Notes: a model not told the origin generated them from the letters alone. A DNA stretch of 20,661 nucleotides from an uncultured Oscillibacter sp. (GCA_934574045.1 CAKTMK010000040.1:1-20661); one strand, 5' to 3'; counted from the first letter of the stretch, positions 14,217 to 20,412 are shown. Numbers and translations: made by a program.

Positions 14217-15428
14217 ATGAGTTTGATCGTGCAGAAATTTGGCGGAAGCTCGGTGAAGAACGCAGAGAGCATCCGCCGCGTGGCCGGCATCATCGAGAGG
14301 ACCTTCCGGGCCGGAAACGACGTGATCGTGGTGCTGTCCGCTCAGGGCGACACCACCGACGACCTGATCGAGAAGGCGCAGGAGATCAATCCCCGCGCCT
14401 CCCGCCGGGAGATGGATATGCTGCTGTCCACCGGTGAGCAGATCTCCATTTCCCTGTGCGCCATGGAGCTGGAGCGGCGGGGCCTGCGCTGCGTGTCCCT
14501 GACGGGCTGGCAGGCGGGCGTGCAGACCACCTCGGTGTACAGCGACGCCCGCATCAAGCGGATCGACCCGGAGCGCATCCGCTCCGAGCTGGACCAGCAC
14601 CGCATCGTGCTGGTGGCGGGCTTTCAGGGGCTGGACCGCACCGGCGACATCACTACGCTGGGCCGCGGCGGCTCCGATACCAGCGCCGTGGCGCTGGCGG
14701 CGGTGTTCCACGCGGAGCTGTGCCAGATCTTCACGGATGTGGACGGCGTGTACACCACCGACCCGCGCATCGTGCCCAACGCGAAAAAGCTCAGCGAGAT
14801 CACCTATGACGAGATGCTGGAGCTGGCCAGTCAGGGCGCGCAGGTGCTGCATAACCGCAGCGTGGAGCTGGCAAAGAAATTTCATGTCAATTTGGAGGTC
14901 GTGTCCAGTCTGGAGGACAAGCCCGGCACGACGGTGAAGGAGGTCACGAAAATGGAAAAGACGAATATCGCGGGCGTGGCGAAGGACACCAGCATCGCCC
15001 GCATCGCTCTGGTGGGTCTGCAGCACAATCCCGGCGTGGCGTTTCAGGTGTTTGACCTGCTGAGCAAGAACAACATCAATGTGGACGTGATCCTGCAGTC
15101 CATCGGCCGCGAGGACACGAAGGATATCACCTTCACCGTCCACAAGAAGGACGTGCAGGAGTCCGTGGAGATCCTTGAGAGCCACAAGGAGGCCCTGAAG
15201 TTCGACCACATCACCACCGACGAGCACATCGGCAAGGTGTCCATCGTGGGCATGGGCCTGATGAGCAACTGCGGCGTGGCCGCCAAGATGTTCGAGGCGC
15301 TCTACGACGCGGGCATCAACATCCAGATGATCAACACTTCCGAGATCCGCGTCTCCGTCCTGCTGGACGAGGGCGACGTGGACCGGGCGGTGCGGGCCAT
15401 CCACGCGAAGTTCTTCGACGAGGACTGA
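14217..15428 (+). CDS. lysC: Aspartate kinase, alpha subunit
   Basis: A 403-residue enzyme that phosphorylates aspartate, the committed step to lysine, threonine and methionine. The kinase domain starts IVQKFGGSSVKNAESI (residues 4-19), with MDMLLSTGEQIS near 66 and GRGGSDTSAVALAAVFHAE near 150. Two ACT domains follow: ARIALVGLQHNPGVAFQVFD (about 262-281) and VSIVGMGLMSNCGVAAKMFE (about 340-359). Length equals Bacillus aspartokinase II. It is the last gene of the ACT-hom-lysC operon. An internal start (see 14952-15428) should give a shorter beta subunit from the same frame. Confidence 0.96.
   Translation: MSLIVQKFGGSSVKNAESIRRVAGIIERTFRAGNDVIVVLSAQGDTTDDLIEKAQEINPRASRREMDMLLSTGEQISISLCAMELERRGLRCVSLTGWQAGVQTTSVYSDARIKRIDPERIRSELDQHRIVLVAGFQGLDRTGDITTLGRGGSDTSAVALAAVFHAELCQIFTDVDGVYTTDPRIVPNAKKLSEITYDEMLELASQGAQVLHNRSVELAKKFHVNLEVVSSLEDKPGTTVKEVTKMEKTNIAGVAKDTSIARIALVGLQHNPGVAFQVFDLLSKNNINVDVILQSIGREDTKDITFTVHKKDVQESVEILESHKEALKFDHITTDEHIGKVSIVGMGLMSNCGVAAKMFEALYDAGINIQMINTSEIRVSVLLDEGDVDRAVRAIHAKFFDED
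14952..15428 (+). CDS. lysC: Aspartate kinase beta subunit from an internal start in lysC
   Basis: Codon 246 of lysC is ATG and is preceded, seven bases upstream, by a perfect AAGGAGGT (14937-14944). Translation from it gives a 158-residue protein holding only the two ACT domains (METNIAGV-like start, MEKTNIAGVAKDTSIARIAL). In Bacillus subtilis aspartokinase II and Corynebacterium LysC a beta subunit is made from an in-frame start at the same place in the protein, and alpha2beta2 is the active, feedback-controlled form. The sequence shows the site; that it is used here is inference from those relatives. Confidence 0.75.
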   Translation: MEKTNIAGVAKDTSIARIALVGLQHNPGVAFQVFDLLSKNNINVDVILQSIGREDTKDITFTVHKKDVQESVEILESHKEALKFDHITTDEHIGKVSIVGMGLMSNCGVAAKMFEALYDAGINIQMINTSEIRVSVLLDEGDVDRAVRAIHAKFFDED

Positions 15429-15443
15429 GTCTGATCTGGCGGG

Positions 15444-15466
15444 CCGGCGGAGCGCCTCCGCCGGTT
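15444..15466 (+). terminator. Hairpin after lysC
   Basis: CCGGCGGAG-CGC-CTCCGCCGG is a perfect 9-bp stem 15 bases after the lysC stop. Only TTCTG follows, so it is a weak terminator or a 3'-end stabiliser. Confidence 0.45.
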
Positions 15467-15514
15467 CTGCGCGCATTTCCCCGCGCATAGAGTGGCGGGG
15501 AGGTGACCTGTCCG

Positions 15515-16015
15515 ATGAAAAACGCTTTTACACATTTCTCCATCCGCTTTCTGGCGGCGCTGCTGGCGGGGCTGTTCCTGCTGCTGCTCCGCTCCGCCAT
15601 GCAGGACCCGGTCTGCGCGGTGCTCACGCCCCGCAACGCCGGCCCGTGGGAGCTGAGCAAGCTGGTGTACTGGCCGCTGCTGCTGGCGATGGCGCTTCCG
15701 CTGCCGGGAGAGGGCGGCATTTCCGCCCGGCTCCCGTGGGTGACGGCGGCGCCTGTGACGGCGGCGCTGGCGCTGTGGGCGCTGTCCGCGCTGGAGCTTG
15801 GGCCGGGGGCGTGCGCGGCGGTGTGGGTCGCGCTGTGCGCCGCGGCGCTGGGACTGGCACAGCGGGGCGTGCTGGCAAAGGGGGACCGTTCCGTCTGGCT
15901 GGTGCTGGCCGCGGCCATGGGCGTTCTGTACGTGGTGTTTACGCTTCTTCCGCCCATGGCGGGGCCGTTTCTGGACCCGGCGGACGCGGCGGCCATGGCC
16001 GTGATCCCCTATTGA
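15515..16015 (+). CDS. Hypothetical integral membrane protein
   Basis: A 166-residue protein I do not recognise. It has about five hydrophobic segments: FLAALLAGLFLLLL near residue 11, LVYWPLLLAMALPL near 49, VTAAPVTAALALWALSAL near 75, ACAAVWVALCAAALGLA near 99 and VWLVLAAAMGVLYVVFTLL near 127. Soluble loops are short. The start is ATG 15515, nine bases after GGGGAGGTG (15497-15505); the GTG at 15503 overlaps that site. It stands between lysC and the ACT/UPF0210 pair on the same strand, but the hairpin after lysC leaves it unclear whether it belongs to either unit. A transporter-like or structural role cannot be decided. Confidence 0.7.
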   Translation: MKNAFTHFSIRFLAALLAGLFLLLLRSAMQDPVCAVLTPRNAGPWELSKLVYWPLLLAMALPLPGEGGISARLPWVTAAPVTAALALWALSALELGPGACAAVWVALCAAALGLAQRGVLAKGDRSVWLVLAAAMGVLYVVFTLLPPMAGPFLDPADAAAMAVIPY

Positions 16016-16051
16016 GCGGACGGTCCGCCGTCCCTGCTTACCGATGAAACA

Positions 16052-16069
16052 CGCGCGGGCCTCCGCGCG
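16052..16069 (+). other. Leader hairpin before the UPF0237 gene
   Basis: CGCGCGG-GCCT-CCGCGCG is a perfect 7-bp, all-GC stem that ends six bases before the AAGGAGG site at 16076-16082. There is no T run in either direction, so it is not a terminator. It could protect the 5' end of the message or affect ribosome access. Confidence 0.4.
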
Positions 16070-16089
16070 AAAACTAAGGAGGAAACACA

Positions 16090-16359
16090 ATGAACGCGAT
16101 CGTAACGGTGATCGGAAAAGACAAGGTCGGCATCATCGCCGGCGTCTGCACGCTTCTGGCCGAGAACAACGTCAACATTCTGGACATCAGCCAGACCATC
16201 CTGCAGGGCAGCTTTACCATGGTGATGGCGGTGGACGTGGCGAAGTCCGCCCTGCCGGTGGGCGAGCTGGCGGAGAAGCTGGACGCGCTGGGCCGGGAGC
16301 TGGAGATCTCCATCCGCATCCAGCGGGAGGAGATCTTCGACGCGATGCACCGCATTTAA
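16090..16359 (+). CDS. ACT domain protein, UPF0237 family
   Basis: An 89-residue protein that is a single ACT domain: AIVTVIGKDKVGIIAGVCTLL (about residues 3-23) and NNVNILDISQTILQGSFTMV (26-45), with a C-terminal helix EISIRIQREEIFDAMHRI. This matches the UPF0237 group, relatives of GcvR-type ACT regulators that bind amino acids. AAGGAGG is seven bases before the ATG. The UPF0210 gene starts 12 bases after the stop. That pairing is conserved widely in Firmicutes and Archaea, so the two proteins probably act together, but their function is not known. Confidence 0.93.
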   Translation: MNAIVTVIGKDKVGIIAGVCTLLAENNVNILDISQTILQGSFTMVMAVDVAKSALPVGELAEKLDALGRELEISIRIQREEIFDAMHRI

Positions 16360-16371
16360 GGGGGAGAGGTC

Positions 16372-17730
16372 ATGCTGAATCAGAAAGAGATCCTCTCCAC
16401 CATTGAAATGATCGACCAGCAGCATCTGGACATCCGGACCATCACCATGGGCATCTCGCTTCTGAGCTGCTGCGACCCGGACCCGAAGCGCGCCTGCGAG
16501 AAGATCTATGAGAAGATCACCCGCTACGCGGAAAATCTGGTCAAGACCGGGCAGGACATCGAGCGGGAGTTCGGCATCCCCATCGTGAACAAGCGCATTT
16601 CCGTCACGCCCATGGCGCTGGTGGCCGGGGCCAGCGACACGCAGGATTACGTGCCCTTTGCCAAGGTCATGGACCGGGCGGCACGGACCTGCGGCGTGGA
16701 CCTGATCGGCGGCTACTCCGCGCTGGTCCAGAAGGGCATGACGCTGTCCGACGAGAAGCTGATCCGCTCCATCCCCGAGGCGCTGGCCACGACGGACGTG
16801 GTCTGCTCCTCCGTCAACGTCGGCTCCACCAAGGCGGGCATCAACATGGACGCGGTGGCGCTGATGGGCCGCATCGTCAAGGAGACGGCGGCGGCCACCG
16901 CCGACAACGACGGGCTGGGCTGCTCCAAGCTGGTGGTGTTCTGCAACGCCGTGGAGGACAATCCTTTCATGGCCGGCGCGTTCCACGGCGTGGGCGAGGC
17001 GGAAAAGGTCATCAACGTGGGCGTTTCCGGCCCGGGCGTCGTGTGCCACGCGCTCAAGGCCGTCAAGGGCAAGCCCTTTGACGTGGTGGCGGAGACGGTG
17101 AAAAAGACCGCCTTCCGCGTCACCCGCATGGGCCAGCTCGTGGCGCAGGAGGCGTCCCGCCGTCTGGACACGCCGTTCGGCATCGTGGACCTCTCTCTGG
17201 CGCCCACGCCCGCCATCGGCGACTCCGTGGCCCGCATCCTGGAGGAGATGGGTCTTGAGACCTGCGGGACCCACGGCACCACCGCCGCGCTGGCCCTGCT
17301 CAACGACGCGGTGAAAAAGGGCGGCGTGATGGCCTCGTCCTCCGTGGGCGGCCTGTCCGGCGCGTTCATTCCCGTGTCCGAGGACGAGGGTATGATCGCC
17401 GCCGCGCGGCAGGGTACGCTGTGCCTTGACAAGCTGGAGGCCATGACCTGCGTCTGCTCCGTGGGACTGGACATGATCGCCGTTCCCGGCGACACCAGCG
17501 CCGAGACCATCTCCGCCATCATCGCCGACGAGGCGGCCATCGGCATGGTGAACTGCAAGACCACCGCCGTGCGCCTGATCCCCGCGCCGGGAAAGAAGCT
17601 GGGGGACACGGTGGAGATCGGCGGCCTGTTCGGCAGCGCGCCGGTGATGCCGGTCCATCCGGAGTCCAGTGCGGCGTTCATTGCCCGCGGCGGACGCATC
17701 CCCGCGCCGCTGCACAGCCTGAAGAACTGA
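16372..17730 (+). CDS. UPF0210 (PFL/DUF711) family protein
   Basis: A 452-residue cytoplasmic protein with full-length similarity in style to UPF0210: LDIRTITMGISLLSCC (about residues 19-34), GIPIVNKRISVTPMALVAG (68-86), VCSSVNVGSTKAGINMDAVA (145-164), NVGVSGPGVVCHALKA (219-234), TPFGIVDLSLAPTPAIGDSVA (264-284) and GTHGTTAALALLND (297-310). The family is conserved but has no proven activity; a link to amino-acid or aldehyde metabolism through the partner ACT protein is inference. GGGGAGAGG precedes the ATG. No sign of truncation. Confidence 0.93.
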   Translation: MLNQKEILSTIEMIDQQHLDIRTITMGISLLSCCDPDPKRACEKIYEKITRYAENLVKTGQDIEREFGIPIVNKRISVTPMALVAGASDTQDYVPFAKVMDRAARTCGVDLIGGYSALVQKGMTLSDEKLIRSIPEALATTDVVCSSVNVGSTKAGINMDAVALMGRIVKETAAATADNDGLGCSKLVVFCNAVEDNPFMAGAFHGVGEAEKVINVGVSGPGVVCHALKAVKGKPFDVVAETVKKTAFRVTRMGQLVAQEASRRLDTPFGIVDLSLAPTPAIGDSVARILEEMGLETCGTHGTTAALALLNDAVKKGGVMASSSVGGLSGAFIPVSEDEGMIAAARQGTLCLDKLEAMTCVCSVGLDMIAVPGDTSAETISAIIADEAAIGMVNCKTTAVRLIPAPGKKLGDTVEIGGLFGSAPVMPVHPESSAAFIARGGRIPAPLHSLKN

Positions 17731-17738
17731 ACGAAAAC

Positions 17739-17769
17739 GCCGGAGCGGGTCAGTCCTGCTCCGGCTTTT
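17739..17769 (+). terminator. Rho-independent terminator after UPF0210
   Basis: GCCGGAGC / GCTCCGGC form an 8-bp stem with an 11-base loop, followed by TTTT. It begins nine bases after the stop codon. Confidence 0.8.
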
Positions 17770-17775
17770 CTGCGG

Positions 17776-17814
17776 AAAAGGCCCGCCCCCGCGCCGAAAG
17801 GCGCGGGGGCGGGC
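17776..17814 (-). terminator. Rho-independent terminator for the minus-strand micropeptide gene
   Basis: A perfect 15-bp GC stem (GCCCGCCCCCGCGCC / GGCGCGGGGGCGGGC) with a GAAA loop lies 20 bases past the end of the second Cys-rich gene. On the minus strand it ends in CTTTTCC, so it serves that gene. Confidence 0.75.
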
Positions 17815-17834
17815 AGATGCTTTATGAACGGGGA

Positions 17835-18008
17835 TCAGCAGCAGGAAGAGGAATTGCAGCCGCAGTTGTTGCCGCAGCCACAGCCGCCGCATCCGCCGCA
17901 CCCGCAGCCGCAGTCGTTGCCGCCGCAGCAGCAGCAGATCAGGATGATGAGGATGATGATCCAGCAGCAGCCACCGCCAAAGAAACCGTTATTGCCACAA
18001 CCGCACAT
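17835..18008 (-). CDS. Cys/Gly-rich single-pass membrane micropeptide (copy 2)
   Basis: A 57-residue peptide with 18 cysteines. Its layout repeats that of the peptide at 2788-2955: a short Cys/Gly/Asn start (MCGCGNNGFFGGG), CC, one hydrophobic helix (WIIILIILI, residues 16-24), a Cys run (CCCC, 25-28), then a Gly/Cys/Asn tail containing GCGNNCGC and ending in CC. The ATG at 18006-18008 (minus strand) has a perfect AGGAGGT six bases upstream, and a strong terminator follows, so this is a real single-gene unit. I know no function. The tail could bind metal or cross-link through disulphides; a sigma-K-like promoter (see 18061-18087) hints at late sporulation. Both are inference. Confidence 0.82.
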   Translation of the reverse strand: MCGCGNNGFFGGGCCWIIILIILICCCCGGNDCGCGCGGCGGCGCGNNCGCNSSSCC

Positions 18009-18060
18009 AATGAGACCTCCTATGAAATCGTAGACCGTCCGTTGATCTCGGCCTCAATCC

Positions 18061-18087
18061 ATAGTATGCGGTCCCGCCCGGAGTGTT
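18061..18087 (-). promoter_or_regulatory. Possible sporulation (sigma-K/E-like) promoter of micropeptide copy 2
   Basis: On the minus strand AACA (18084-18087) and CATACTATG (18060-18068) are 15 bases apart. This fits the Bacillus sigma-K pattern (mACm, 15-16 bases, CATAnnnTA) except for the last base, and CATACTAT also fits the sigma-E -10 in seven of eight places. It overlaps the stop codon of the upstream SLH gene. Short motifs of this kind occur by chance. Confidence 0.4.
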
Positions 18088-19153
18088 ACGGCCGCTGCGG
18101 GGAGCCAAGCCCGGCGGCTGCGGCCTGATACGCGGCGTCGGTAAACACGCCCTTGTCCGTCAGCGCGCGGCGCAGGGTCCGCTCCGTGCCAGAGAGCTGC
18201 GCGTCCAGCGCGTACCACGAGACGTACACCAGATCCGCCCGGAGGAACGTCTCCTTCGCCAGCGCCGCGGCCTCTCCCGCGGTGAGCACGCCGCACTCTG
18301 CGGCGCGGTCCAGCGTCCCGGTCAGGTCGGTGGTGCCGGTGGAGCTGTATCCCAGCGCCCGCAGGACGAATTCCACGTACTGATAGGCGTTCACCTTCTG
18401 GCTGGGCCGGAAGGTGGTCTTGGTGTAGCCGTTGGTGTATCCCATGCTGTACGCGTAGCCAACGTACCGCGCCGGCTCGGAGCCGGGCTGGATGTCGGTA
18501 AAGGGCGTGGTGCCGGTGTAGGCCAGCGCGGCGTCCTCCTCGCCCAGCAGGCGGATGAACATAATGAGCGCCTGAAGCCGGGTGGGGGCAGCTTCCAGAT
18601 CAAAGCCGCTGCCGTAGCCCGTCAGGCTGCCGCGGAACAGGCCAATGGAGCGCAGCGCCTCGGCGATGGCATTGTAGTCCGTGGCGGAGGAGAGGGAGAA
18701 GGCGTACGGTCCCTGATAGTCCAGCACTGCCGTCCGGCTCTCCACGGTGAAAAACACCGCTGTGTCCTCTGCGGTGAGATACCGGTGCATGGGAATGAGG
18801 AGGGAGCCGGAGGGGATCTCCGTCCCTTCCGTCACATCCACCACCGCGCCGGAGAAAAACGATGCCCGCAGGCTCCCCGCCAGCGGCAGGATGAGGGTCC
18901 CGGTGGAGCCGGAGAGCACGTCGCCGGATTTCAGGCGCGTCTCCGTCCAGTTCTCCGCAAAGGCGGCAGGCGCGGCGCTTCCGCTCTCCCGTTGGGCCTC
19001 GATCCGGTCCAGAGCGGTTTGGGTGAATGTTCCGTTCAGATAGGAGAGGGAGATCAGCGGGTCGGCGGCGGTCCCGCCGGAGGCGGCGGCAAGCAGGCCC
19101 AGCGCTCCGCTGAGCAGCAGGAAAAGCGCGGCAGTCAGCGCCCGCTTTTTCAT
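18086..19153 (-). CDS. Secreted SLH-domain protein
   Basis: A 355-residue exported protein. Residues 1-30 (MKKRALTAALFLLLSGALGL onward) are a Sec signal peptide without a lipobox. Residues about 75-150 (KSGDVLSGSTGTLILPLAGS, then VVDVTEGTEIPSGSLL) are a beta-rich domain I cannot name. Residues about 160-275 hold S-layer-homology motifs: TRLQALIMFIRLLGE, TPFTDIQPGSEPARYVGYAY, YTNGYTKTTFRPSQKVNAYQ and YVEFVLRALGY. SLH repeats anchor proteins to pyruvylated wall polymers. A C-terminal stretch (to 355) looks like a further, degenerate SLH unit. ATG 19153 follows AAAGGAG; an upstream in-frame ATG at 19174 would put residues before the signal peptide. It lies 34 bases behind rex on the same strand and is probably co-transcribed. 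Confidence 0.85.
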   Translation of the reverse strand: MKKRALTAALFLLLSGALGLLAAASGGTAADPLISLSYLNGTFTQTALDRIEAQRESGSAAPAAFAENWTETRLKSGDVLSGSTGTLILPLAGSLRASFFSGAVVDVTEGTEIPSGSLLIPMHRYLTAEDTAVFFTVESRTAVLDYQGPYAFSLSSATDYNAIAEALRSIGLFRGSLTGYGSGFDLEAAPTRLQALIMFIRLLGEEDAALAYTGTTPFTDIQPGSEPARYVGYAYSMGYTNGYTKTTFRPSQKVNAYQYVEFVLRALGYSSTGTTDLTGTLDRAAECGVLTAGEAAALAKETFLRADLVYVSWYALDAQLSGTERTLRRALTDKGVFTDAAYQAAAAGLGSPQRP

Positions 19154-19187
19154 ATGTACTCCTTTCAGACGCATGGGGCGAAGCTCG

Positions 19188-19817
19188 TCACAGGTTCGCG
19201 ATGCGATAGCTCAGCGTCAGCAGACTGTCCGCAAAGTGGATGTTCTCGAACTGGACGGAGGGGTCCGCGCTGGTCAGCTCGATATTGGTGAAGTTCCAGA
19301 AGCCGCGCACGCCCAGCGCCGTCAGCCGGTCCGCCGTTTCCTGCGCCACGTGCTGGGGGATGGTCAGCGACACCACGTCCACCGGATGGGTGCGGATGAA
19401 CGATTCCAGCTCGTCCATAGAGAGGATGGGGACGCCGTTGATGACCGAGCCGATCAGGGCGGGGGAGACGTCGAACGCGGCGTCCACCGTGAAGCCGGTC
19501 TGGGAGAAGGGGAAGTTCTGCAAAAGCGCGTGGCCCAGATTGCCCGCGCCGATCATGATGAGGTGGTGGTTTTTGTCCACGCCCAGAATGTGCCCGATCT
19601 CCGAGCGCAGCTCTTCTACGTTGTAGCCGTAGCCCTGCTGGCCAAACTCGCCGAAGCAGCTGAAATCCTGACGAATCTGGGAGGCAGTGATGTTCATCTC
19701 CTGTCCCAGAGAATGGGAGGAGATGCGCACCACGCCGCTGGCGTAGAGACTGTTGAGCTGGCGGTAATATCGTGGCAGGCGCCGGATCACAGCATCGGAG
19801 ATGTTTTCCTTCTTCAA
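19188..19817 (-). CDS. rex: Redox-sensing transcriptional repressor Rex
   Basis: A 209-residue repressor that reads the NADH/NAD+ ratio and controls fermentation and respiration genes. The N-terminal winged helix has AVIRRLPRYYRQLNSLYASG (about residues 9-28) and MNITASQIRQDFSCFGEFGQ (41-60), both Rex hallmarks. The Rossmann domain has LIMIGAGNLGHAL (85-97, GxGxxG) and AAFDVSPALIG, and the C-terminal domain-swapped helix carries FENIHFADSLLTLSYR. The start codon is TTG (19815-19817 on the minus strand) with GAGGG upstream; no in-frame ATG fits. A sigma-A promoter and a Rex-like operator lie just upstream, so it probably represses itself. Confidence 0.95.
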   Translation of the reverse strand: MKKENISDAVIRRLPRYYRQLNSLYASGVVRISSHSLGQEMNITASQIRQDFSCFGEFGQQGYGYNVEELRSEIGHILGVDKNHHLIMIGAGNLGHALLQNFPFSQTGFTVDAAFDVSPALIGSVINGVPILSMDELESFIRTHPVDVVSLTIPQHVAQETADRLTALGVRGFWNFTNIELTSADPSVQFENIHFADSLLTLSYRIANL

Positions 19818-19841
19818 AAAGACGCCCTCTTTCCAAAATAT

Positions 19842-19859
19842 TTGTTAAATATTTCTCAA
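19842..19859. promoter_or_regulatory. Rex-like operator in front of rex
   Basis: TTGTTAAATATTTCTCAA matches the Rex consensus TTGTTAA-N4-TTAACAA in 12 of 14 defined positions. It overlaps the expected transcription start of rex, where a repressor would block initiation. A looser inverted repeat, TTGTCAATTTTTTTAACAA (19887-19905, 5-base spacer), covers the -35 and may be a second site. Confidence 0.6.
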
Positions 19860-19864
19860 AACTT

Positions 19865-19893
19865 AGTTTAGACCAAAACAGCTATCTTGTCAA
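19865..19893 (-). promoter_or_regulatory. Sigma-A promoter of rex
   Basis: On the minus strand TTGACA (19888-19893) and TAAACT (19865-19870) are spaced by 17 bases. The predicted start falls inside the Rex-like operator. Confidence 0.75.
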
Positions 19894-19937
19894 TTTTTTT
19901 AACAATCTTTTTTGAAAAATATTTTTGACGCAGGGGG

Positions 19938-19966
19938 TTTACTTTTCCAGCGGGGCCTGCTATAAT
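19938..19966 (+). promoter_or_regulatory. Sigma-A promoter of the tRNA locus
   Basis: TTTACT (19938-19943) and TATAAT (19961-19966) are 17 bases apart with TGC giving an extended -10. It points at the truncated tRNA copy 48 bases downstream of the -10. Confidence 0.75.
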
Positions 19967-20013
19967 AATCTCTGCTGTTCAGCATGAAAACGGCCTGTCC
20001 CGGGCCAGCATAT

Positions 20014-20052
20014 GCGCCCGTAGCTCAGTTGGATAGAGCGTTAGACTCCGAC
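20014..20052 (+). pseudogene. Truncated tRNA-Arg(CCG), 5' half only
   Basis: It has the acceptor 5' strand, D arm, anticodon-stem 5' strand and anticodon loop of the complete gene, then changes abruptly to ATTTCAGG. The matching stem, T arm and acceptor 3' strand are missing, so it cannot fold as a tRNA. It sits where the promoter would place the functional gene. Confidence 0.85.
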
Positions 20053-20137
20053 ATTTCAGGTGTCTCCAGTTGAGATATGGCGCAAAGCATTGCTACGCCT
20101 GCATTTGCGGGAACGGCAGAGAAAAAATAGTTAGTTG

Positions 20138-20159
20138 TTGACTACTATTTGACTACTAT
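20138..20159 (+). repeat. Tandem 11-bp repeat (TTGACTACTAT, two copies)
   Basis: TTGACTACTAT occurs twice head to tail (20138-20148 and 20149-20159), 24 bases before the intact tRNA. Tandem GACTACT-type repeats near tRNA ends recall the arm-binding sites of tyrosine integrases; that identity is inference. Confidence 0.6.
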
Positions 20160-20182
20160 CGCAGAAACCCACAACCAAATAT

Positions 20183-20259
20183 GCGCCCGTAGCTCAGTTG
20201 GATAGAGCGTTAGACTCCGACTCTAAAGGCCACTGGTTCGAATCCAGCCGGGCGTACCA
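20183..20259 (+). tRNA. tRNA-Arg (anticodon CCG)
   Basis: A 77-base tRNA with encoded CCA. Acceptor GCGCCCG pairs with CGGGCGT (a G-U at the first pair). The D arm is GCTC/GAGC, the anticodon stem TTAGA/TCTAA with loop CTCCGAC gives CCG at 34-36, and the T arm is ACTGG-TTCGAAT-CCAGC with an A-C mismatch at its base. CCG reads the arginine codon CGG. No promoter is evident between the truncated copy and this gene. Confidence 0.92.
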
Positions 20260-20260
20260 T

Positions 20261-20327
20261 AAGGTGGCAACAATTTGGATATTTTAAGCGCAACGCTTAG
20301 AGTACCAAAGGGTTGTCGCCTTTTTTT
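20261..20327 (+). terminator. Terminator after tRNA-Arg
   Basis: AAGGTGGCAAC pairs with GTTGTCGCCTT (two G-U pairs) and encloses a second hairpin (TAAGCGCAACGCTTA). Seven T residues follow. It starts two bases after the tRNA CCA. Confidence 0.8.
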
Positions 20328-20380
20328 ATTTCAAATTCTGTGTTCAGAAAAAAAGATATTTTCACGTTATTTTAGTAACT

Positions 20381-20399
20381 GGGGAGATTCGAACTCCCC
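20381..20399 (-). other. tRNA T-arm-like hairpin (isolated)
   Basis: On the minus strand GGGGAG-TTCGAAT-CTCCCC has the stem and exact seven-base loop of a tRNA T arm. No acceptor, D or anticodon arm is found around it, so it is a fragment or a look-alike. On the plus strand it is a hairpin followed by CTTTT and could act as a weak terminator. Confidence 0.45.
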
Positions 20400-20412
20400 C
20401 TTTTGCGATTTC

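Larger units (their letters stand above)
20010..20221 (+). repeat. 43-bp direct repeat spanning the 5' half of tRNA-Arg
   Basis: Bases 20010-20052 recur exactly at 20179-20221, a period of 169. The repeat starts four bases upstream of the tRNA and ends at the last base of the anticodon loop. The second copy is the full gene; the first is cut off. The 126 bases between the copies are AT-richer than the flanking genes. Confidence 0.9.

Noticed and set aside
16009..17901. Long minus-strand open frame across UPF0237/UPF0210
   Set aside because: Same reason: a shadow of two recognisable genes on the plus strand, with no family motif of its own.
17841..17950. CRISPR-like short GC repeats
   Set aside because: The repeats are GGC/TGC codons of the Cys/Gly-rich peptide, have no regular spacer and keep a reading frame.
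19887..19905. Second full Rex operator
   Set aside because: The half-sites are separated by five bases instead of four and one half coincides with the -35 of the rex promoter, so I mention it only as a possible weak site.
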